A stretch of 64,000 nt of DNA from Pseudoalteromonas shioyasakiensis (GTDB taxonomy: Bacteria; Pseudomonadota; Gammaproteobacteria; Enterobacterales; Alteromonadaceae). A program made the position numbers and the translations under genes. Below, piece by piece: positions 53,373 through 62,653 of this stretch (position 1 is the stretch's first letter; every line of letters starts with the position of its first letter). The DNA lies in contig NZ_JAKEVM010000002.1 of NCBI RefSeq assembly GCF_022398475.1, forward strand, positions 1 through 64,000, given 5' to 3'. The notes under the pieces were generated by a model. The model had not been told where the DNA came from. It was given only the letters and a program-made list of their open reading frames with translations, and made no database searches.

Positions 53373-55025
53373 ATGTCTCGTTATACGTTGGGATTAGACT
53401 ACGGGTCGGACTCGGTAAGAGCATTACTCGTTGATGTTGCGACTGGTGAAGAACTTGCCAGCCATTTAGTAAACTACCCGCGCTGGGCACAAGGTTTATA
53501 CTGTGACCCAAGTAAAGATCAGTTTCGTCAGCATCCACAAGACTATATTGATAGCCTTGTAGAAGTAGTTAATGGTCTTTGGTCACAAGTTCCAGCAGGT
53601 ACTGCAGACAAAGTAGTGGGTATGAGCTTTGATACGACAGGCTCAACACCTGTAGCAATTAATAGCCAAGGTACACCACTGGCATTAACTGAAGAATTTG
53701 CAGAAAACCCAAATGCAATGTTCATTTTGTGGAAAGACCATACGTCTATTAAAGAAGCAAATGAAATCACTGAAGCTGCAACTAACAACGATGTGAACTA
53801 CCTTTCACACATGGGCGGTATCTACTCTTCTGAATGGTACTGGGCCAAAGCATTACATATTTTCCGCGTTGATAGCAGTGTTAAAGCAGCCACATATTCA
53901 TGGGTTGAGCACTGCGATTGGATGACCGCGCTAATGTGCGGCACAACACACCCTGAAGCATTAAAGCTAGGTCGTTGTGCAACGGGCCACAAACAAATGT
54001 GGAACGAGCAGTGGGGCGGTTTCCCACCAAACAGTTTCTTTAGCAATATCGATCCACTATTAGATGGTGTTGTTGATACGTTAAATGCAACTACAGAGCC
54101 AAGCGACCAAGTTGCTGGCAACTTAACTGCTGAGTGGGCCGAGAAGCTAGGTTTACCACAAGGTATCGTGATTGGTTACGGTGCATTTGACTGTCACATG
54201 GGCGCAGTAGCAGCCAATGTTCGTCCTGGCGTTCTAACTAAAGTAATGGGTACTTCAACGTGTGACATCACAGTAACGTCTAAAGAACAACTAGGTGATA
54301 CTTGCGTTAAAGGTATTTGTGGTCAAGTTGATGGCTCAGTAATCCCTGGGTTAATTGGCTTAGAAGCCGGTCAATCTGCGTTTGGTGATTTATACGCATG
54401 GTTCAAAAACCTAGTACTTTGGCCAACTCGCCAACTTACAAATTTATCAGACGCTGAACAAGCGTTAGTTAACAAGCTAGAAGATTCAATCTTAGTTGAT
54501 CTATCAAAAGCAGCGGCAGCACTGCCTGTAACAAGCAACGATGTAACTGCGCTTGATTGGGTAAATGGTCGTCGAACGCCAGATGCTGACCAAAGCGTTG
54601 CCATGGCATTAACAGGCTTAAAAATGGGCACTGATGCACCTAAGTTCTTCAAAGCACTTGTTGAAGCAACTGCGTTTGGCGCACGTGCTATCACTGAGCG
54701 TTTCCGTAGCGAAGGCGTGCCAATCGAGTCAGTGGTTGTTATCGGCGGTATTTCTAAAAAATCAGACTACGTAATGCAAACCTGTGCCGATGTTTGGAAT
54801 TGCCCAATCGACGTTTTAGAAAGTGAGCAAAGCTGTGCATTGGGTGCAGCAATTATGGCTGCGGTTGCTGCGGGTGAGCACGCAACAGTGGCAGATGCTC
54901 AAAAAGTTATGGCGTCGTCTGTATGTCATCAGTATTTACCAAACCCTGAGCGCGTTGCTGTGTATGACGAGCTTTATGCCAACTACCAAGCACTTGCAAG
55001 CTATGTAAACGGAGACAAAGCATGA
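53373..55025 (+). CDS. araB: Ribulokinase
   Basis: It phosphorylates L-ribulose to L-ribulose 5-phosphate with ATP. The 550-residue FGGY-family kinase begins TLGLDYGSDSVRALLVD (phosphate-1 motif), has SFDTTGSTPVAI, WKDHTS, GAFDCHMGAVAANVRPGVL, MGTSTCD and the end motif VVVIGGISKKSDYVMQTCADV. The length is normal for AraB (about 550-570). It starts a three-gene operon; araD overlaps its end by 4 bases. Confidence 0.96.
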   Translation: MSRYTLGLDYGSDSVRALLVDVATGEELASHLVNYPRWAQGLYCDPSKDQFRQHPQDYIDSLVEVVNGLWSQVPAGTADKVVGMSFDTTGSTPVAINSQGTPLALTEEFAENPNAMFILWKDHTSIKEANEITEAATNNDVNYLSHMGGIYSSEWYWAKALHIFRVDSSVKAATYSWVEHCDWMTALMCGTTHPEALKLGRCATGHKQMWNEQWGGFPPNSFFSNIDPLLDGVVDTLNATTEPSDQVAGNLTAEWAEKLGLPQGIVIGYGAFDCHMGAVAANVRPGVLTKVMGTSTCDITVTSKEQLGDTCVKGICGQVDGSVIPGLIGLEAGQSAFGDLYAWFKNLVLWPTRQLTNLSDAEQALVNKLEDSILVDLSKAAAALPVTSNDVTALDWVNGRRTPDADQSVAMALTGLKMGTDAPKFFKALVEATAFGARAITERFRSEGVPIESVVVIGGISKKSDYVMQTCADVWNCPIDVLESEQSCALGAAIMAAVAAGEHATVADAQKVMASSVCHQYLPNPERVAVYDELYANYQALASYVNGDKA

Positions 55026-55717
55026 GTTTTACTGAACTAAAACGTGAAGTCTATGAAGCGAACATGGAGCTGCAACGTCGTGGCTTAGTAATTTATACCT
55101 TTGGTAACGTATCGCAAATCGACCGTGACAAAGGCGTGATTGCAATTAAACCAAGTGGTGTATCGTACGACCAAATGAAAGCCGACGACATGGTGATCGT
55201 CGACCTTGAAAACAACATTGTTGAAGGGTCTATGCGTCCGTCTTCTGACACTAAAACGCATGTTCATTTATATCGCCACTTCGATGCAATTGGCGGTGTA
55301 ACACACACGCATTCGACCTATGCAACTGCATGGGCGCAAGCAAAACAAAGCATTCCTTGCCTTGGCACAACTCACGCTGACTATGTACACGGTGACATCA
55401 CCTGTACTCGTGAGTTAACCGATGAGCAAGTGAATGGCGATTATGAATTAGAAACCGGTATTCAAATTACTGATGCGTATCAAGATCGCGATCCGAAAGC
55501 TGCACCTATGGTGATTGTTGCGGGTCATGCGCCTTTCACGTGGGGTAAAGATGCCGCTCAGTCTGTATACCATGCCGCGCTACTCGAAGAGATTGCACGC
55601 ATGGCGTATTTAACACGCACTTTAGATCCACACGCAGCTGAACTTAAAAAAGCAGTGATGGATAAACATTATCTACGTAAGCACGGTAAAAACGCGTATT
55701 ACGGTCAGAGCAAATAG
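55022..55717 (+). CDS. araD: L-ribulose-5-phosphate 4-epimerase
   Basis: It converts L-ribulose 5-phosphate to D-xylulose 5-phosphate, which transketolase can use. The 231-residue class II aldolase-family protein has FGNVSQIDRDKGVIAIKPSG, SSDTKTHVHLY, the zinc-site motif THTHSTYATAWAQ and GHAPFTWGKDAAQSV; E. coli AraD also has 231 residues. ATGA overlap with araB couples translation. Confidence 0.97.
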   Translation: MSFTELKREVYEANMELQRRGLVIYTFGNVSQIDRDKGVIAIKPSGVSYDQMKADDMVIVDLENNIVEGSMRPSSDTKTHVHLYRHFDAIGGVTHTHSTYATAWAQAKQSIPCLGTTHADYVHGDITCTRELTDEQVNGDYELETGIQITDAYQDRDPKAAPMVIVAGHAPFTWGKDAAQSVYHAALLEEIARMAYLTRTLDPHAAELKKAVMDKHYLRKHGKNAYYGQSK

Positions 55718-55740
55718 CAAGAATTTAGAGGATTATTAAC

Positions 55741-57240
55741 ATGACGACGATGACGAAAGAAGTCTGGTTTGTTACCGGCTCACAACATCTTTATGGTCCT
55801 AAGGTGTTAGAAACGGTTGCCAAAGACAGCGAAGCAATTGTAGCGGGCTTAAACAGCGAAGCTAATCTACCAGTAAACTTGGTATGTAAGCCTACCGTTA
55901 AGTCACCTGAAGAAATTCACGCTGTTTGCCAAGCGGCAAATACGGATCCTAACTGTGTTGGTTTAGTTTTATGGATGCACACTTTCTCACCTGCGAAAAT
56001 GTGGATTGCTGGCCTAAGCGAATTACGTAAGCCTTGGTTACACCTTCATACTCAGTTCAATGCAGCCCTTCCTTGGTCTGACATCAACATGAACTACATG
56101 AATACGCACCAAAGTGCACACGGTGACCGTGAGTTCGGTTTCATCGGTACTGTAATGCGTAAAGAGCGTAAAGTTGTTGCAGGTCACTGGCAACGTGCTG
56201 ACGTACAACAGCAGTTAGATGACTGGTGTCGTGCGGCAAAAGGTTGGGCAGAAAGCCAAACACTTAAAGTTGCGCGTTTTGGCGACAACATGCGTCAAGT
56301 TGCAGTTACTGAAGGTAACAAAGTTTCAGCGCAAATTACTTTTGGTTATGAAGTACACGCGTTTGGTGTCGCTGAGCTTGTTAAAGTGGTTGATACTATC
56401 ACTGAAGAAGAAGTTGATGCACAGTTAGAGCTTTATAAGCAAGACTACGTAATTGCTGATGAAACTCTACAAGACGATTACGCAGTGAAAATGCTACGCA
56501 ACGAAGCACGTTTAGAGCTTGGTATGGAGCGTTTCTTAGAGAAAGGCGGCTTTAAAGCATTCACTAACTGTTTTGAAGACTTATCAGGTCTTTCTGGTCT
56601 TCCGGGTCTTGCTACACAGCGCCTAATGTCGAAAGGCTATGGTTACGGTGGTGAGGGTGACTGGAAAACAGCTGCTATGGTTCGCATCATGAAAGTAATG
56701 GGTGAAGGCCGTGACGGTGGTTGTTCATTCATGGAAGATTACACTTACAACATGGGTGAGACTGACCAAGTACTTGGCGCGCACATGTTAGAAGTGTGTC
56801 CTTCAATTGCAGCACAAAAACCACGTCTTGAAGTTCACCAGCACACGATCGGTGTTAAATGTGATGTAGGTCGTTTATTGTTTACTGCAAAACCGGGTGC
56901 TGCAATCAACGTATCACCAATTGATATGGGTAACCGTTTCCGAATTCTGATCAACGAAGTAGATACAGTGGCTCCGCCAGCTGATTTACCTCACTTACCT
57001 GTTGCTTCAGCGCTTTGGGAACCAAAACCAAACCTATCTGTAGCATCAGCTGCATGGATCCACGCCGGTGGTGCACACCACACTGCATACAGCCAAGCAG
57101 TAACAACCGATATGATTATCGATTTTGCTGAAATGGCTGGCGTTGAAACTATGATCATCGATAACGATACGACGATCCGTGGTTTCAAAACAGAGCTTCG
57201 TCATAACGCAGCTTACTACATGCTAAAACGTGGCGTGTAA
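55741..57240 (+). CDS. araA: L-arabinose isomerase
   Basis: It interconverts L-arabinose and L-ribulose, the first intracellular step. The 499-residue enzyme begins [14 protein letters not shown], has [14 protein letters not shown], the [10 protein letters not shown] segment, [19 protein letters not shown]-type active-site text, [15 protein letters not shown] and [14 protein letters not shown] with catalytic-site His and Glu. E. coli AraA has 500 residues. It is the third gene of the operon; a GC stem without T run follows. Confidence 0.97.
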   Translation: MTTMTKEVWFVTGSQHLYGPKVLETVAKDSEAIVAGLNSEANLPVNLVCKPTVKSPEEIHAVCQAANTDPNCVGLVLWMHTFSPAKMWIAGLSELRKPWLHLHTQFNAALPWSDINMNYMNTHQSAHGDREFGFIGTVMRKERKVVAGHWQRADVQQQLDDWCRAAKGWAESQTLKVARFGDNMRQVAVTEGNKVSAQITFGYEVHAFGVAELVKVVDTITEEEVDAQLELYKQDYVIADETLQDDYAVKMLRNEARLELGMERFLEKGGFKAFTNCFEDLSGLSGLPGLATQRLMSKGYGYGGEGDWKTAAMVRIMKVMGEGRDGGCSFMEDYTYNMGETDQVLGAHMLEVCPSIAAQKPRLEVHQHTIGVKCDVGRLLFTAKPGAAINVSPIDMGNRFRILINEVDTVAPPADLPHLPVASALWEPKPNLSVASAAWIHAGGAHHTAYSQAVTTDMIIDFAEMAGVETMIIDNDTTIRGFKTELRHNAAYYMLKRGV

Positions 57241-57261
57241 GAATTAGTACTTTATGTACTA

Positions 57262-57286
57262 GAACGTGCTGTGTGTGAGCACGTTC
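57262..57286 (+). terminator. Weak terminator or processing hairpin after araA
   Basis: The stem GAACGTGCT/AGCACGTTC with a seven-base loop lies 20 bases after araA. No proper T run follows, so readthrough into the next gene is possible. Confidence 0.45.
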
Positions 57287-57376
57287 ACCCCAAATTTTGT
57301 TGTCGATTAAGCCAGTGATGAGCCTCGCTCTTCGCTGGCTTATGCTATTGTGAAGCGAAACATTTTAGGAGTAGAT

Positions 57377-57961
57377 ATGATCGATTTAAGCGCCTACCAA
57401 GGCATTATTTTTGATATGGATGGCACCTTAATTGACTCAATGGGCAGTCACTTACAGGCATGGCAAAAAGCTTGCGAAGCCTATGGCTACCCATTCGATT
57501 ACGACTATATGTACAGCTTAGGTGGCATTCCGACCGTTAAAACAATTGAAATGCTTAATGAAAAATTTGGCTTAGATCATGACCCTCTAGTTGTGGCAAA
57601 AGATAAACACCAATTTTGGGTTGATTTACAGCACCAACCGCTAGTGATTGACGAAACCGTCGCAGTACTTGAAAAGTACCATGGTGTATTACCGATGGGT
57701 GTGGGCACAGGTGCTGACCGCGAACATGCAATTGATCATTTAACTGATACCAATTTAATAAATAAAATTGGTGCGTTAGTGACTGCTAGTGATGTTAGTA
57801 AAGGCAAGCCAAACCCAGAAACATTCTTAAAAGTGGCAGAGCAGTTAGGTGTTGAGCCAAGCCAATGCGTGGTGTTTGAAGACACGCAAATTGGTTATCA
57901 AGCTGCCAAAAGTGCTGGAATGGATTGCATCATGGTGAAAGACGGAAAAATTCAACTTTAG
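57377..57961 (+). CDS. HAD-superfamily phosphatase, YqaB/beta-phosphoglucomutase-like
   Basis: It is a cytoplasmic sugar-phosphate phosphatase. The 194-residue protein has the HAD motif I GIIFDMDGTLIDS, motif III Lys in SKGKPNPETF and motif IV VVFEDTQIGYQAAKSAGM. Similarity is greatest to YqaB, which acts on fructose 1-phosphate and similar compounds. The ATG after TTAGGAGT is the best start. Its place between araA and the galM-like gene suggests removing phosphorylated arabinose by-products, which is inference. Confidence 0.88.
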   Translation: MIDLSAYQGIIFDMDGTLIDSMGSHLQAWQKACEAYGYPFDYDYMYSLGGIPTVKTIEMLNEKFGLDHDPLVVAKDKHQFWVDLQHQPLVIDETVAVLEKYHGVLPMGVGTGADREHAIDHLTDTNLINKIGALVTASDVSKGKPNPETFLKVAEQLGVEPSQCVVFEDTQIGYQAAKSAGMDCIMVKDGKIQL

Positions 57962-57988
57962 CGATTAAAGTTGCAATGACACCCTTAT

Positions 57989-58013
57989 TTGTATTATAAA
58001 ACTATAAATACAA
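57989..58013 (+). promoter_or_regulatory. Candidate operator before the galM-like gene
   Basis: Perfect 7-base arms TTGTATT and AATACAA are 11 bp apart, 20 bases before the ATG. TTGTA/TACAA half-sites resemble those of GntR-type AraR in Bacillus, and ACAA half-sites also occur before araB. No regulator gene is in the window. Confidence 0.45.
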
Positions 58014-58032
58014 TTACAAAAAGGTTATTCAT

Positions 58033-59244
58033 ATGTCATTGCAATGTGTTTTCCAAGGTTTAAAAACAACTCATCAAACAGCCAGTTCGAACACGAAAAA
58101 GTCGCGCGGGCTTTATGCATTGTTGGTGACATGTGGGATTGCCCTTACACCAGCTTGTGCTCATCAAGGAGACAATATGACTACTTCCCCTTCAGCATCA
58201 ATGACGGCCTATGGCGTACTGGCTGATCAAACGCCGGTTAATCAAGTAACGCTGACTAACAGCAATGGTATTAGCGTTGATGTAATCAACTACGGCGGCA
58301 TTATTACGCGTATTGAAACACCTGATGCAAAAGGCGAAATGGGTAATATTGTACTGGGTTTAGATAACCTAGAAGCATACACAAAAGCGACAACTTACTA
58401 CGGTGCAATCATCGGTCGTTTTGGTAACCGTATCGCAAACGGTAAATTCACGTTAAATGGCACTGAATACCAATTAGCAACTAACGATGGTGACAACCAC
58501 TTACATGGTGGTGTGCAAGGTTTCGATAAAAAAGTGTGGAACATGACACCGTTCACGACGCAAAACAGTGCCGGTGTTACCTTAAGCTTAGTGAGTCCTG
58601 ATGGCGACCAAGGCTACCCGGGTGAAGTGACGACAGAAGTGACTTACACACTAACGAACAACAACACGTTAGATATGCAGTTTATTGCTACAACAAGCAA
58701 GCCTACCATCATCAATATGACGCAACACAGCTACTTCAACCTAGCGGGTAAAGGCGACATTCTTGATCACCAAATGCAAATCAACTCAAAAGCAATTACA
58801 CCTGTGGATGGCGGCTTGATCCCAACTGGTGAGTTGATGGATGTGGCTGGCACACCGTTTGACTTCCGTACAGCTAAAGCAATCGGTCAAGATATCAAAG
58901 CAAGCAATGAACAACTGAAACTTGGTAAAGGTTATGACCATAACTTTGTGCTTAAAGACACGCCAAGCAATGAGCTTATTGAAGCAGCGACGGTTTACGA
59001 AGCAAACTCTGGCCGTACGTTAACAGTTTACACAGAAGAGCCTGCAGTACAGTTTTATTCAGGTAACTTCTTAGACGGTAGTACTGTGCAAGCGTCTGGC
59101 TTAGTGCATAATTTCAGAAGTGGTTTTTGTTTAGAGCCACAGCATTTCCCTGATGCACCAAATCAGCCAACGTTCCCAAGCACAACATTATTACCGGGTG
59201 ACGTGTATTCAACACGCATCGTGTACGAATTTGGTACAAAATAA
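58033..59244 (+). CDS. galM: Aldose 1-epimerase, exported lipoprotein form
   Basis: It interconverts alpha and beta anomers of free sugars. The 403-residue protein has an N-terminal extension with a hydrophobic stretch and a probable lipobox (LTPACAH, Cys about 43), then a full galactose-mutarotase fold: FGNRIANGKFTLNG, NDGDNHLHGGVQGFDKKVW with active-site His, NMTQHSYFNLAG, and the late Glu in GFCLEPQHFPDAPN. Export suggests it acts in the periplasm on arabinose released by the next gene product. Internal starts (for example the ATG at codon 49) would give a cytoplasmic form. Confidence 0.9.
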   Translation: MSLQCVFQGLKTTHQTASSNTKKSRGLYALLVTCGIALTPACAHQGDNMTTSPSASMTAYGVLADQTPVNQVTLTNSNGISVDVINYGGIITRIETPDAKGEMGNIVLGLDNLEAYTKATTYYGAIIGRFGNRIANGKFTLNGTEYQLATNDGDNHLHGGVQGFDKKVWNMTPFTTQNSAGVTLSLVSPDGDQGYPGEVTTEVTYTLTNNNTLDMQFIATTSKPTIINMTQHSYFNLAGKGDILDHQMQINSKAITPVDGGLIPTGELMDVAGTPFDFRTAKAIGQDIKASNEQLKLGKGYDHNFVLKDTPSNELIEAATVYEANSGRTLTVYTEEPAVQFYSGNFLDGSTVQASGLVHNFRSGFCLEPQHFPDAPNQPTFPSTTLLPGDVYSTRIVYEFGTK

Positions 59245-59256
59245 AGGAACACAATC

Positions 59257-61206
59257 GTGAAAACAACAAAGCTTAAAAGCGCAATGCAAAAGGCTGGCTT
59301 AGCCAGCGTATTTGCCTTGTCGTTTGGTGCACTGACTGGTTGTCAGACTACAGCTGAAGACAACACAGCTAAGAAAACTGACGTGGCAGCCACAGAAAAA
59401 GCGCCAATCCAAGATAATGGTATTTTTACCAACCCACTTTTTCCTAATGGCGCCGATCCATGGCTTGAGTATTGGGATGGTAACTATTACCTAACCACAA
59501 CAACATGGACATCTGAGTTAGTGATGCGTAAATCACCAACACTAGCTGGCCTTGCTGATGCAACACCTGTCAATGTTTGGTCTGATTCAAACCCTGAGCG
59601 CTGTTGTAACTTTTGGGCGTTTGAATTCCATCGCTTAAAAGGGCCAAACGGCTACCGTTGGTACATGATGTACACAGCGGGTACTGATGGCACTTTAGAT
59701 AACCAACACTTAAACGTATTAGAAAGTGCTGGTGACGATCCTATGGGTCCATACGAATACAAGGGTGCATTAATGCCTAACGTATGGAACATCGACGGTA
59801 ACTACTTAACATACAAAGACAAGCTATATGTGATTTACTCACAATGGCAAGGCGATCAGCAATTAAACATTATCGCTGAAATGGAAGATCCGTGGACACT
59901 GAAAGAGAACTCACCGCATACGGTGATCACGCGTCCTGAGCTAGATTGGGAGATCAGTGGTCGTAAAGTAACTGAAGGTGCTGAAATTTTACAGCACAAT
60001 GGTCGTACGTTTATGACGTACTCAGCGAGCTTCTGTAATACCCCAGATTACAAACTAGGTATGCTTGAGCTTGTTGGTGACGACCCACTTAAAGCGAGCA
60101 GCTGGAAAAAATACGACAAGCCAGTATTTGAGCGTACAGAAGAAGTGTTTGGGCCTGGTCACAACGGCTTTTTCACATCGCCAGACGGTACAGAAGACTG
60201 GTTAGTTTATCACGGTAATGATTCGGTAGAGCACGGTTGTAGTGCGACTCGTTCATTACGTGCGCAAAAATTTACTTGGAACGACGATGGCACGCCAAGC
60301 TTTGGTAAACCATTAACACCAGGCGTTGAAGTAGCACCGCCATCAGGTGAATACGGTCCACTGGTAACGCGAGTACAAGGTCAGCGCTACCAATTAGTGA
60401 ATGCAACTAGCGGCTTATGTTTAGACATCGCAGCTGATCCACAAGATGCACGTGCTGTGCAACGTCAGTGTGCAAGCACCAATGGTCAATGGGTTATTGA
60501 TGCAACAACAGATGGTTTTGTTCGTTTAGCTAATCGTGAAGACAGCAAGTTCTTAGAGCTTGAAAGCTGTAATGACGCAGATAATGCTAAAGTACAATCT
60601 GCAGCATGGCGTAATAACTTCTGCCAGCAATGGAAAGTAGCACCAAGCACAGATGGTAATGTATCTATTACTAACCGTTACACAGGCAAACCATTAGCGG
60701 TTGCTGGTTGTTCTGCTGCACAAAACCAAGCGGTTTTACAGCAAAGTGACGCAACAGCGTGTGGTGATTGGCAATTACGCCCAATGGGTAGTGTTGTAGT
60801 ATTAAGCCAACAAAGTGGTAAAGCACTTAGCGTGGCGGATACAGTTAAAGCAGGTACCAATGTTGAGCAACAAGCTTACACGCATAAAGATGCACAGCAA
60901 TGGTTCTTCGCACCAACAGATACTGGCTATGTAAGCCTTAAACAAAGCGCTGACAGCGAGTTCTGTGCTGCGGTAGCTGATAACGCCTTAGTACCAGGTG
61001 CCAACGTAGAAATGGCTTCTTGTGCAGCTAAAACAGCACAGTGGCGCATTGCTCCAGTAGAGGGTGGTGGTGTGATGCTTATCAACCGCTACACAAAACA
61101 AGCGCTTGGTTTAAGTAACTGTGGTTTAGCTGAAAACACTAACTTCGCACAACAACCTGATTTAGGTAACAAGTGCCAAGTGTTCCATCTGCGTGAACCA
61201 AATTAA
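59257..61206 (+). CDS. GH43 arabinanase/arabinofuranosidase lipoprotein with two ricin-type lectin domains
   Basis: It should release L-arabinose from arabinan or arabinose side chains outside the cell or at its surface. The 649-residue precursor has a lipobox LTGCQ (Cys29), a GH43 five-bladed propeller (about 55-360) with the catalytic base in FPNGADPWLEY (D67), the general acid Glu in KVTEGAEIL, and FGPGHNGFF. The C-terminal part (about 375-649) has six QxW-type repeats (GQWVI, QQWKV, DWQL, QQWFF, QWRI, one decayed), i.e. two beta-trefoils that bind sugar. It lies 12 bases after the galM-like gene. Confidence 0.92.
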   Translation: MKTTKLKSAMQKAGLASVFALSFGALTGCQTTAEDNTAKKTDVAATEKAPIQDNGIFTNPLFPNGADPWLEYWDGNYYLTTTTWTSELVMRKSPTLAGLADATPVNVWSDSNPERCCNFWAFEFHRLKGPNGYRWYMMYTAGTDGTLDNQHLNVLESAGDDPMGPYEYKGALMPNVWNIDGNYLTYKDKLYVIYSQWQGDQQLNIIAEMEDPWTLKENSPHTVITRPELDWEISGRKVTEGAEILQHNGRTFMTYSASFCNTPDYKLGMLELVGDDPLKASSWKKYDKPVFERTEEVFGPGHNGFFTSPDGTEDWLVYHGNDSVEHGCSATRSLRAQKFTWNDDGTPSFGKPLTPGVEVAPPSGEYGPLVTRVQGQRYQLVNATSGLCLDIAADPQDARAVQRQCASTNGQWVIDATTDGFVRLANREDSKFLELESCNDADNAKVQSAAWRNNFCQQWKVAPSTDGNVSITNRYTGKPLAVAGCSAAQNQAVLQQSDATACGDWQLRPMGSVVVLSQQSGKALSVADTVKAGTNVEQQAYTHKDAQQWFFAPTDTGYVSLKQSADSEFCAAVADNALVPGANVEMASCAAKTAQWRIAPVEGGGVMLINRYTKQALGLSNCGLAENTNFAQQPDLGNKCQVFHLREPN

Positions 61207-61233
61207 GTTATAAGTAAAAAATCGACTCAACCA

Positions 61234-61264
61234 AAGCCACTTCATTTATGAGTGGCTTTTTTTA
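61234..61264 (+). terminator. Rho-independent terminator after the GH43 gene
   Basis: The stem AAGCCACT/AGTGGCTT with an eight-base loop is followed by seven T. Confidence 0.9.
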
Positions 61265-61280
61265 TAGCTGTCAGCTGCAA

Positions 61281-61430
61281 GTTAGCGAGGGTAAAGTTAG
61301 CGAGGGTAAAGTTAACGAGGGTAAAGTTAACGAGGGTAAAGTTAACGAGGGTAAAGTTAACGAGGGTAAAGTTAACGAGGGTAAAGTTAACGAGGGTAAA
61401 GTTAACGAGGGTAAAGTTAACGAGAGTAAA
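61281..61430. repeat. 15-bp tandem repeat, ten copies
   Basis: GTTAGCGAGGGTAAA is repeated twice and then GTTAACGAGGGTAAA eight times in perfect register (the last with one change). Being a multiple of three, it leaves all frames open and yields spurious peptides such as VNEGK repeats, with no ribosome-binding site or conserved protein. One further unit with decayed neighbours lies at 63004-63035. The recent perfect copies suggest slippage. Confidence 0.92.
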
Positions 61431-61527
61431 GTTCCAAGCTGAGCGGTGCGGTTGTTTTGAGCGAAGCGAAACCCAACATAATCCATCAAAACCTTCTCAT
61501 GCCTCTGCATTGCATATAAAACCCCAC

Positions 61528-61591
61528 GTAGGAGGTACTTTAGTGCCGAATTTTGTCCATCACATAATCTTCACGGCTAAAGCCGTTCTAC
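61528..61591. repeat. BIME-like paired-hairpin repeat, copy 3
   Basis: GTAGGAGGTACTTTAGTGCC and ACGGCTAAAGCCGT enclose a spacer of about 28 bp, ending TTCTAC. The second palindrome has compensatory changes against copies 1 and 2 (ATGGCT..AGCCAT becomes ACGGCT..AGCCGT), so pairing is kept. Confidence 0.82.
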
Positions 61592-61599
61592 AATGCAAT

Positions 61600-61640
61600 C
61601 CTAGAACCTAGAACCTAGAACCTAGAACCTAAAACCTAAA
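61600..61640. repeat. 7-bp tandem repeat, CCTAGAA type
   Basis: About six copies of CCTAGAA, the last ones decayed to CCTAAAA and CCTAAAT, directly follow the BIME-like element, repeating the arrangement seen at 484-613. Confidence 0.8.
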
Positions 61641-61648
61641 TATAACCC

Positions 61649-62044
61649 CTAATTAATAAAATAACCGATAGGTTGCCACTGGCCACTACTTTTGCTGAGA
61701 CTAATTGTTTCAATGGCCTGCTCTTTATTCATAAATTGGCTTTGAAACTGAATGATCACGTATTCACCATCAGGTGTTCCGGGTAAAGAGTCATAATTCA
61801 TCAGGCTTAAATTCTTACGTAAAATCACCTTGCCAAGTGGTACTCGAACTTGCTTTAACGCTTTGCTCCAGTTGCTTTGTGGCATCGCTTGTTTAAATAA
61901 TGAGTCTGTTTGCTGCCAGCTTTGCTGATACTGACCATTATCAATTAATACGAGCCAGCTTTTAGCGCGATTTATAACATCGAGTTCTTCAGCGTTTGCA
62001 CAAAAGCAGCGTAAAAAAGTGATCAATAAGAGCATTTTTCTCAT
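61649..62044 (-). CDS. DUF4019 family exported protein, paralogue 1
   Basis: The 131-residue protein has a short signal (ending CANA) and the DUF4019 domain (AKSWLVLIDNGQYQQSWQQTD.., SNWSKALKQVRVPLGKV, PDGEYVIIQFQSQF), ending WQPIGYFIN. No function is established; the fold resembles small NTF2-like domains. It is a close relative of the gene 175 bases upstream of it, so the pair arose by tandem duplication. Confidence 0.85.
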   Translation of the reverse strand: MRKMLLLITFLRCFCANAEELDVINRAKSWLVLIDNGQYQQSWQQTDSLFKQAMPQSNWSKALKQVRVPLGKVILRKNLSLMNYDSLPGTPDGEYVIIQFQSQFMNKEQAIETISLSKSSGQWQPIGYFIN

Positions 62045-62218
62045 AGCAATTCCATTTACTTGTTGTTTATTGAATTCGTCTTGAAATGTTTTTATGTTTC
62101 GGCGACGAACAATAAATACTATTCATCAATTGTGCGGTTTATTTTCCCGCAGATAAGCATTTTAACTGTCGATAAATCTTACAGCACAAAACTCAAGGGC
62201 GCTTTGCGCTGCTCTAAA

Positions 62219-62653
62219 CTAATCGATCAGATAACCTAATGGATGCCAGCCATCGGCGGCTTTGCTTAGGCTGAGCGTTTCAACTACTGCCTCTTTATTC
62301 ATAAACTCGGTTTGAAACTTGACCACTAAATACTCACCATTTGGCAGGCCGGGTAATGAGTCATATTTTGCTGTGCCAAAATAGGTGCGAGACATAACTC
62401 GGCCTAAAGGAACGCGTATTTGATTTAAGGCCGTTTGCCAGCGAGCTTTGGGCGTGGTGCTTTGAAAGACCTGATCAGCTTGCTGCCAGCTCTCGTGGTA
62501 TTCTCCAGAATCAACCAAGGTTAACCATGCTCTCGCTGTTGAAATAGGGCTTGTTTCTTCAGCTGAGGTGAAAAAGCACACCAATAACGATGCCAGTAAA
62601 AACAGTTTTTGTAGCGTAAATCCATTTACAGAAAGTAATAAAATTTGACGCAT
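62219..62653 (-). CDS. DUF4019 family exported protein, paralogue 2
   Basis: The 144-residue protein has a signal peptide (hydrophobic to about residue 30, ending FTSA) and the same domain as its neighbour (ARAWLTLVDSGEYHESWQQAD, ARWQTALNQIRVPLGRV, PNGEYLVVKFQTEF, WHPLGYLID). The match over the mature part is strong and the signal part differs. The two genes are separated by 174 bases, with no terminator recognised. Confidence 0.85.
   Translation of the reverse strand: MRQILLLSVNGFTLQKLFLLASLLVCFFTSAEETSPISTARAWLTLVDSGEYHESWQQADQVFQSTTPKARWQTALNQIRVPLGRVMSRTYFGTAKYDSLPGLPNGEYLVVKFQTEFMNKEAVVETLSLSKAADGWHPLGYLID

Noticed and set aside
61281-61430. Open frames through the 15-bp repeat encoding VNEGK or TLPSL repeats
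   Set aside because: All frames are open because the unit is a multiple of three without stops. There is no ribosome-binding site and no conserved domain.
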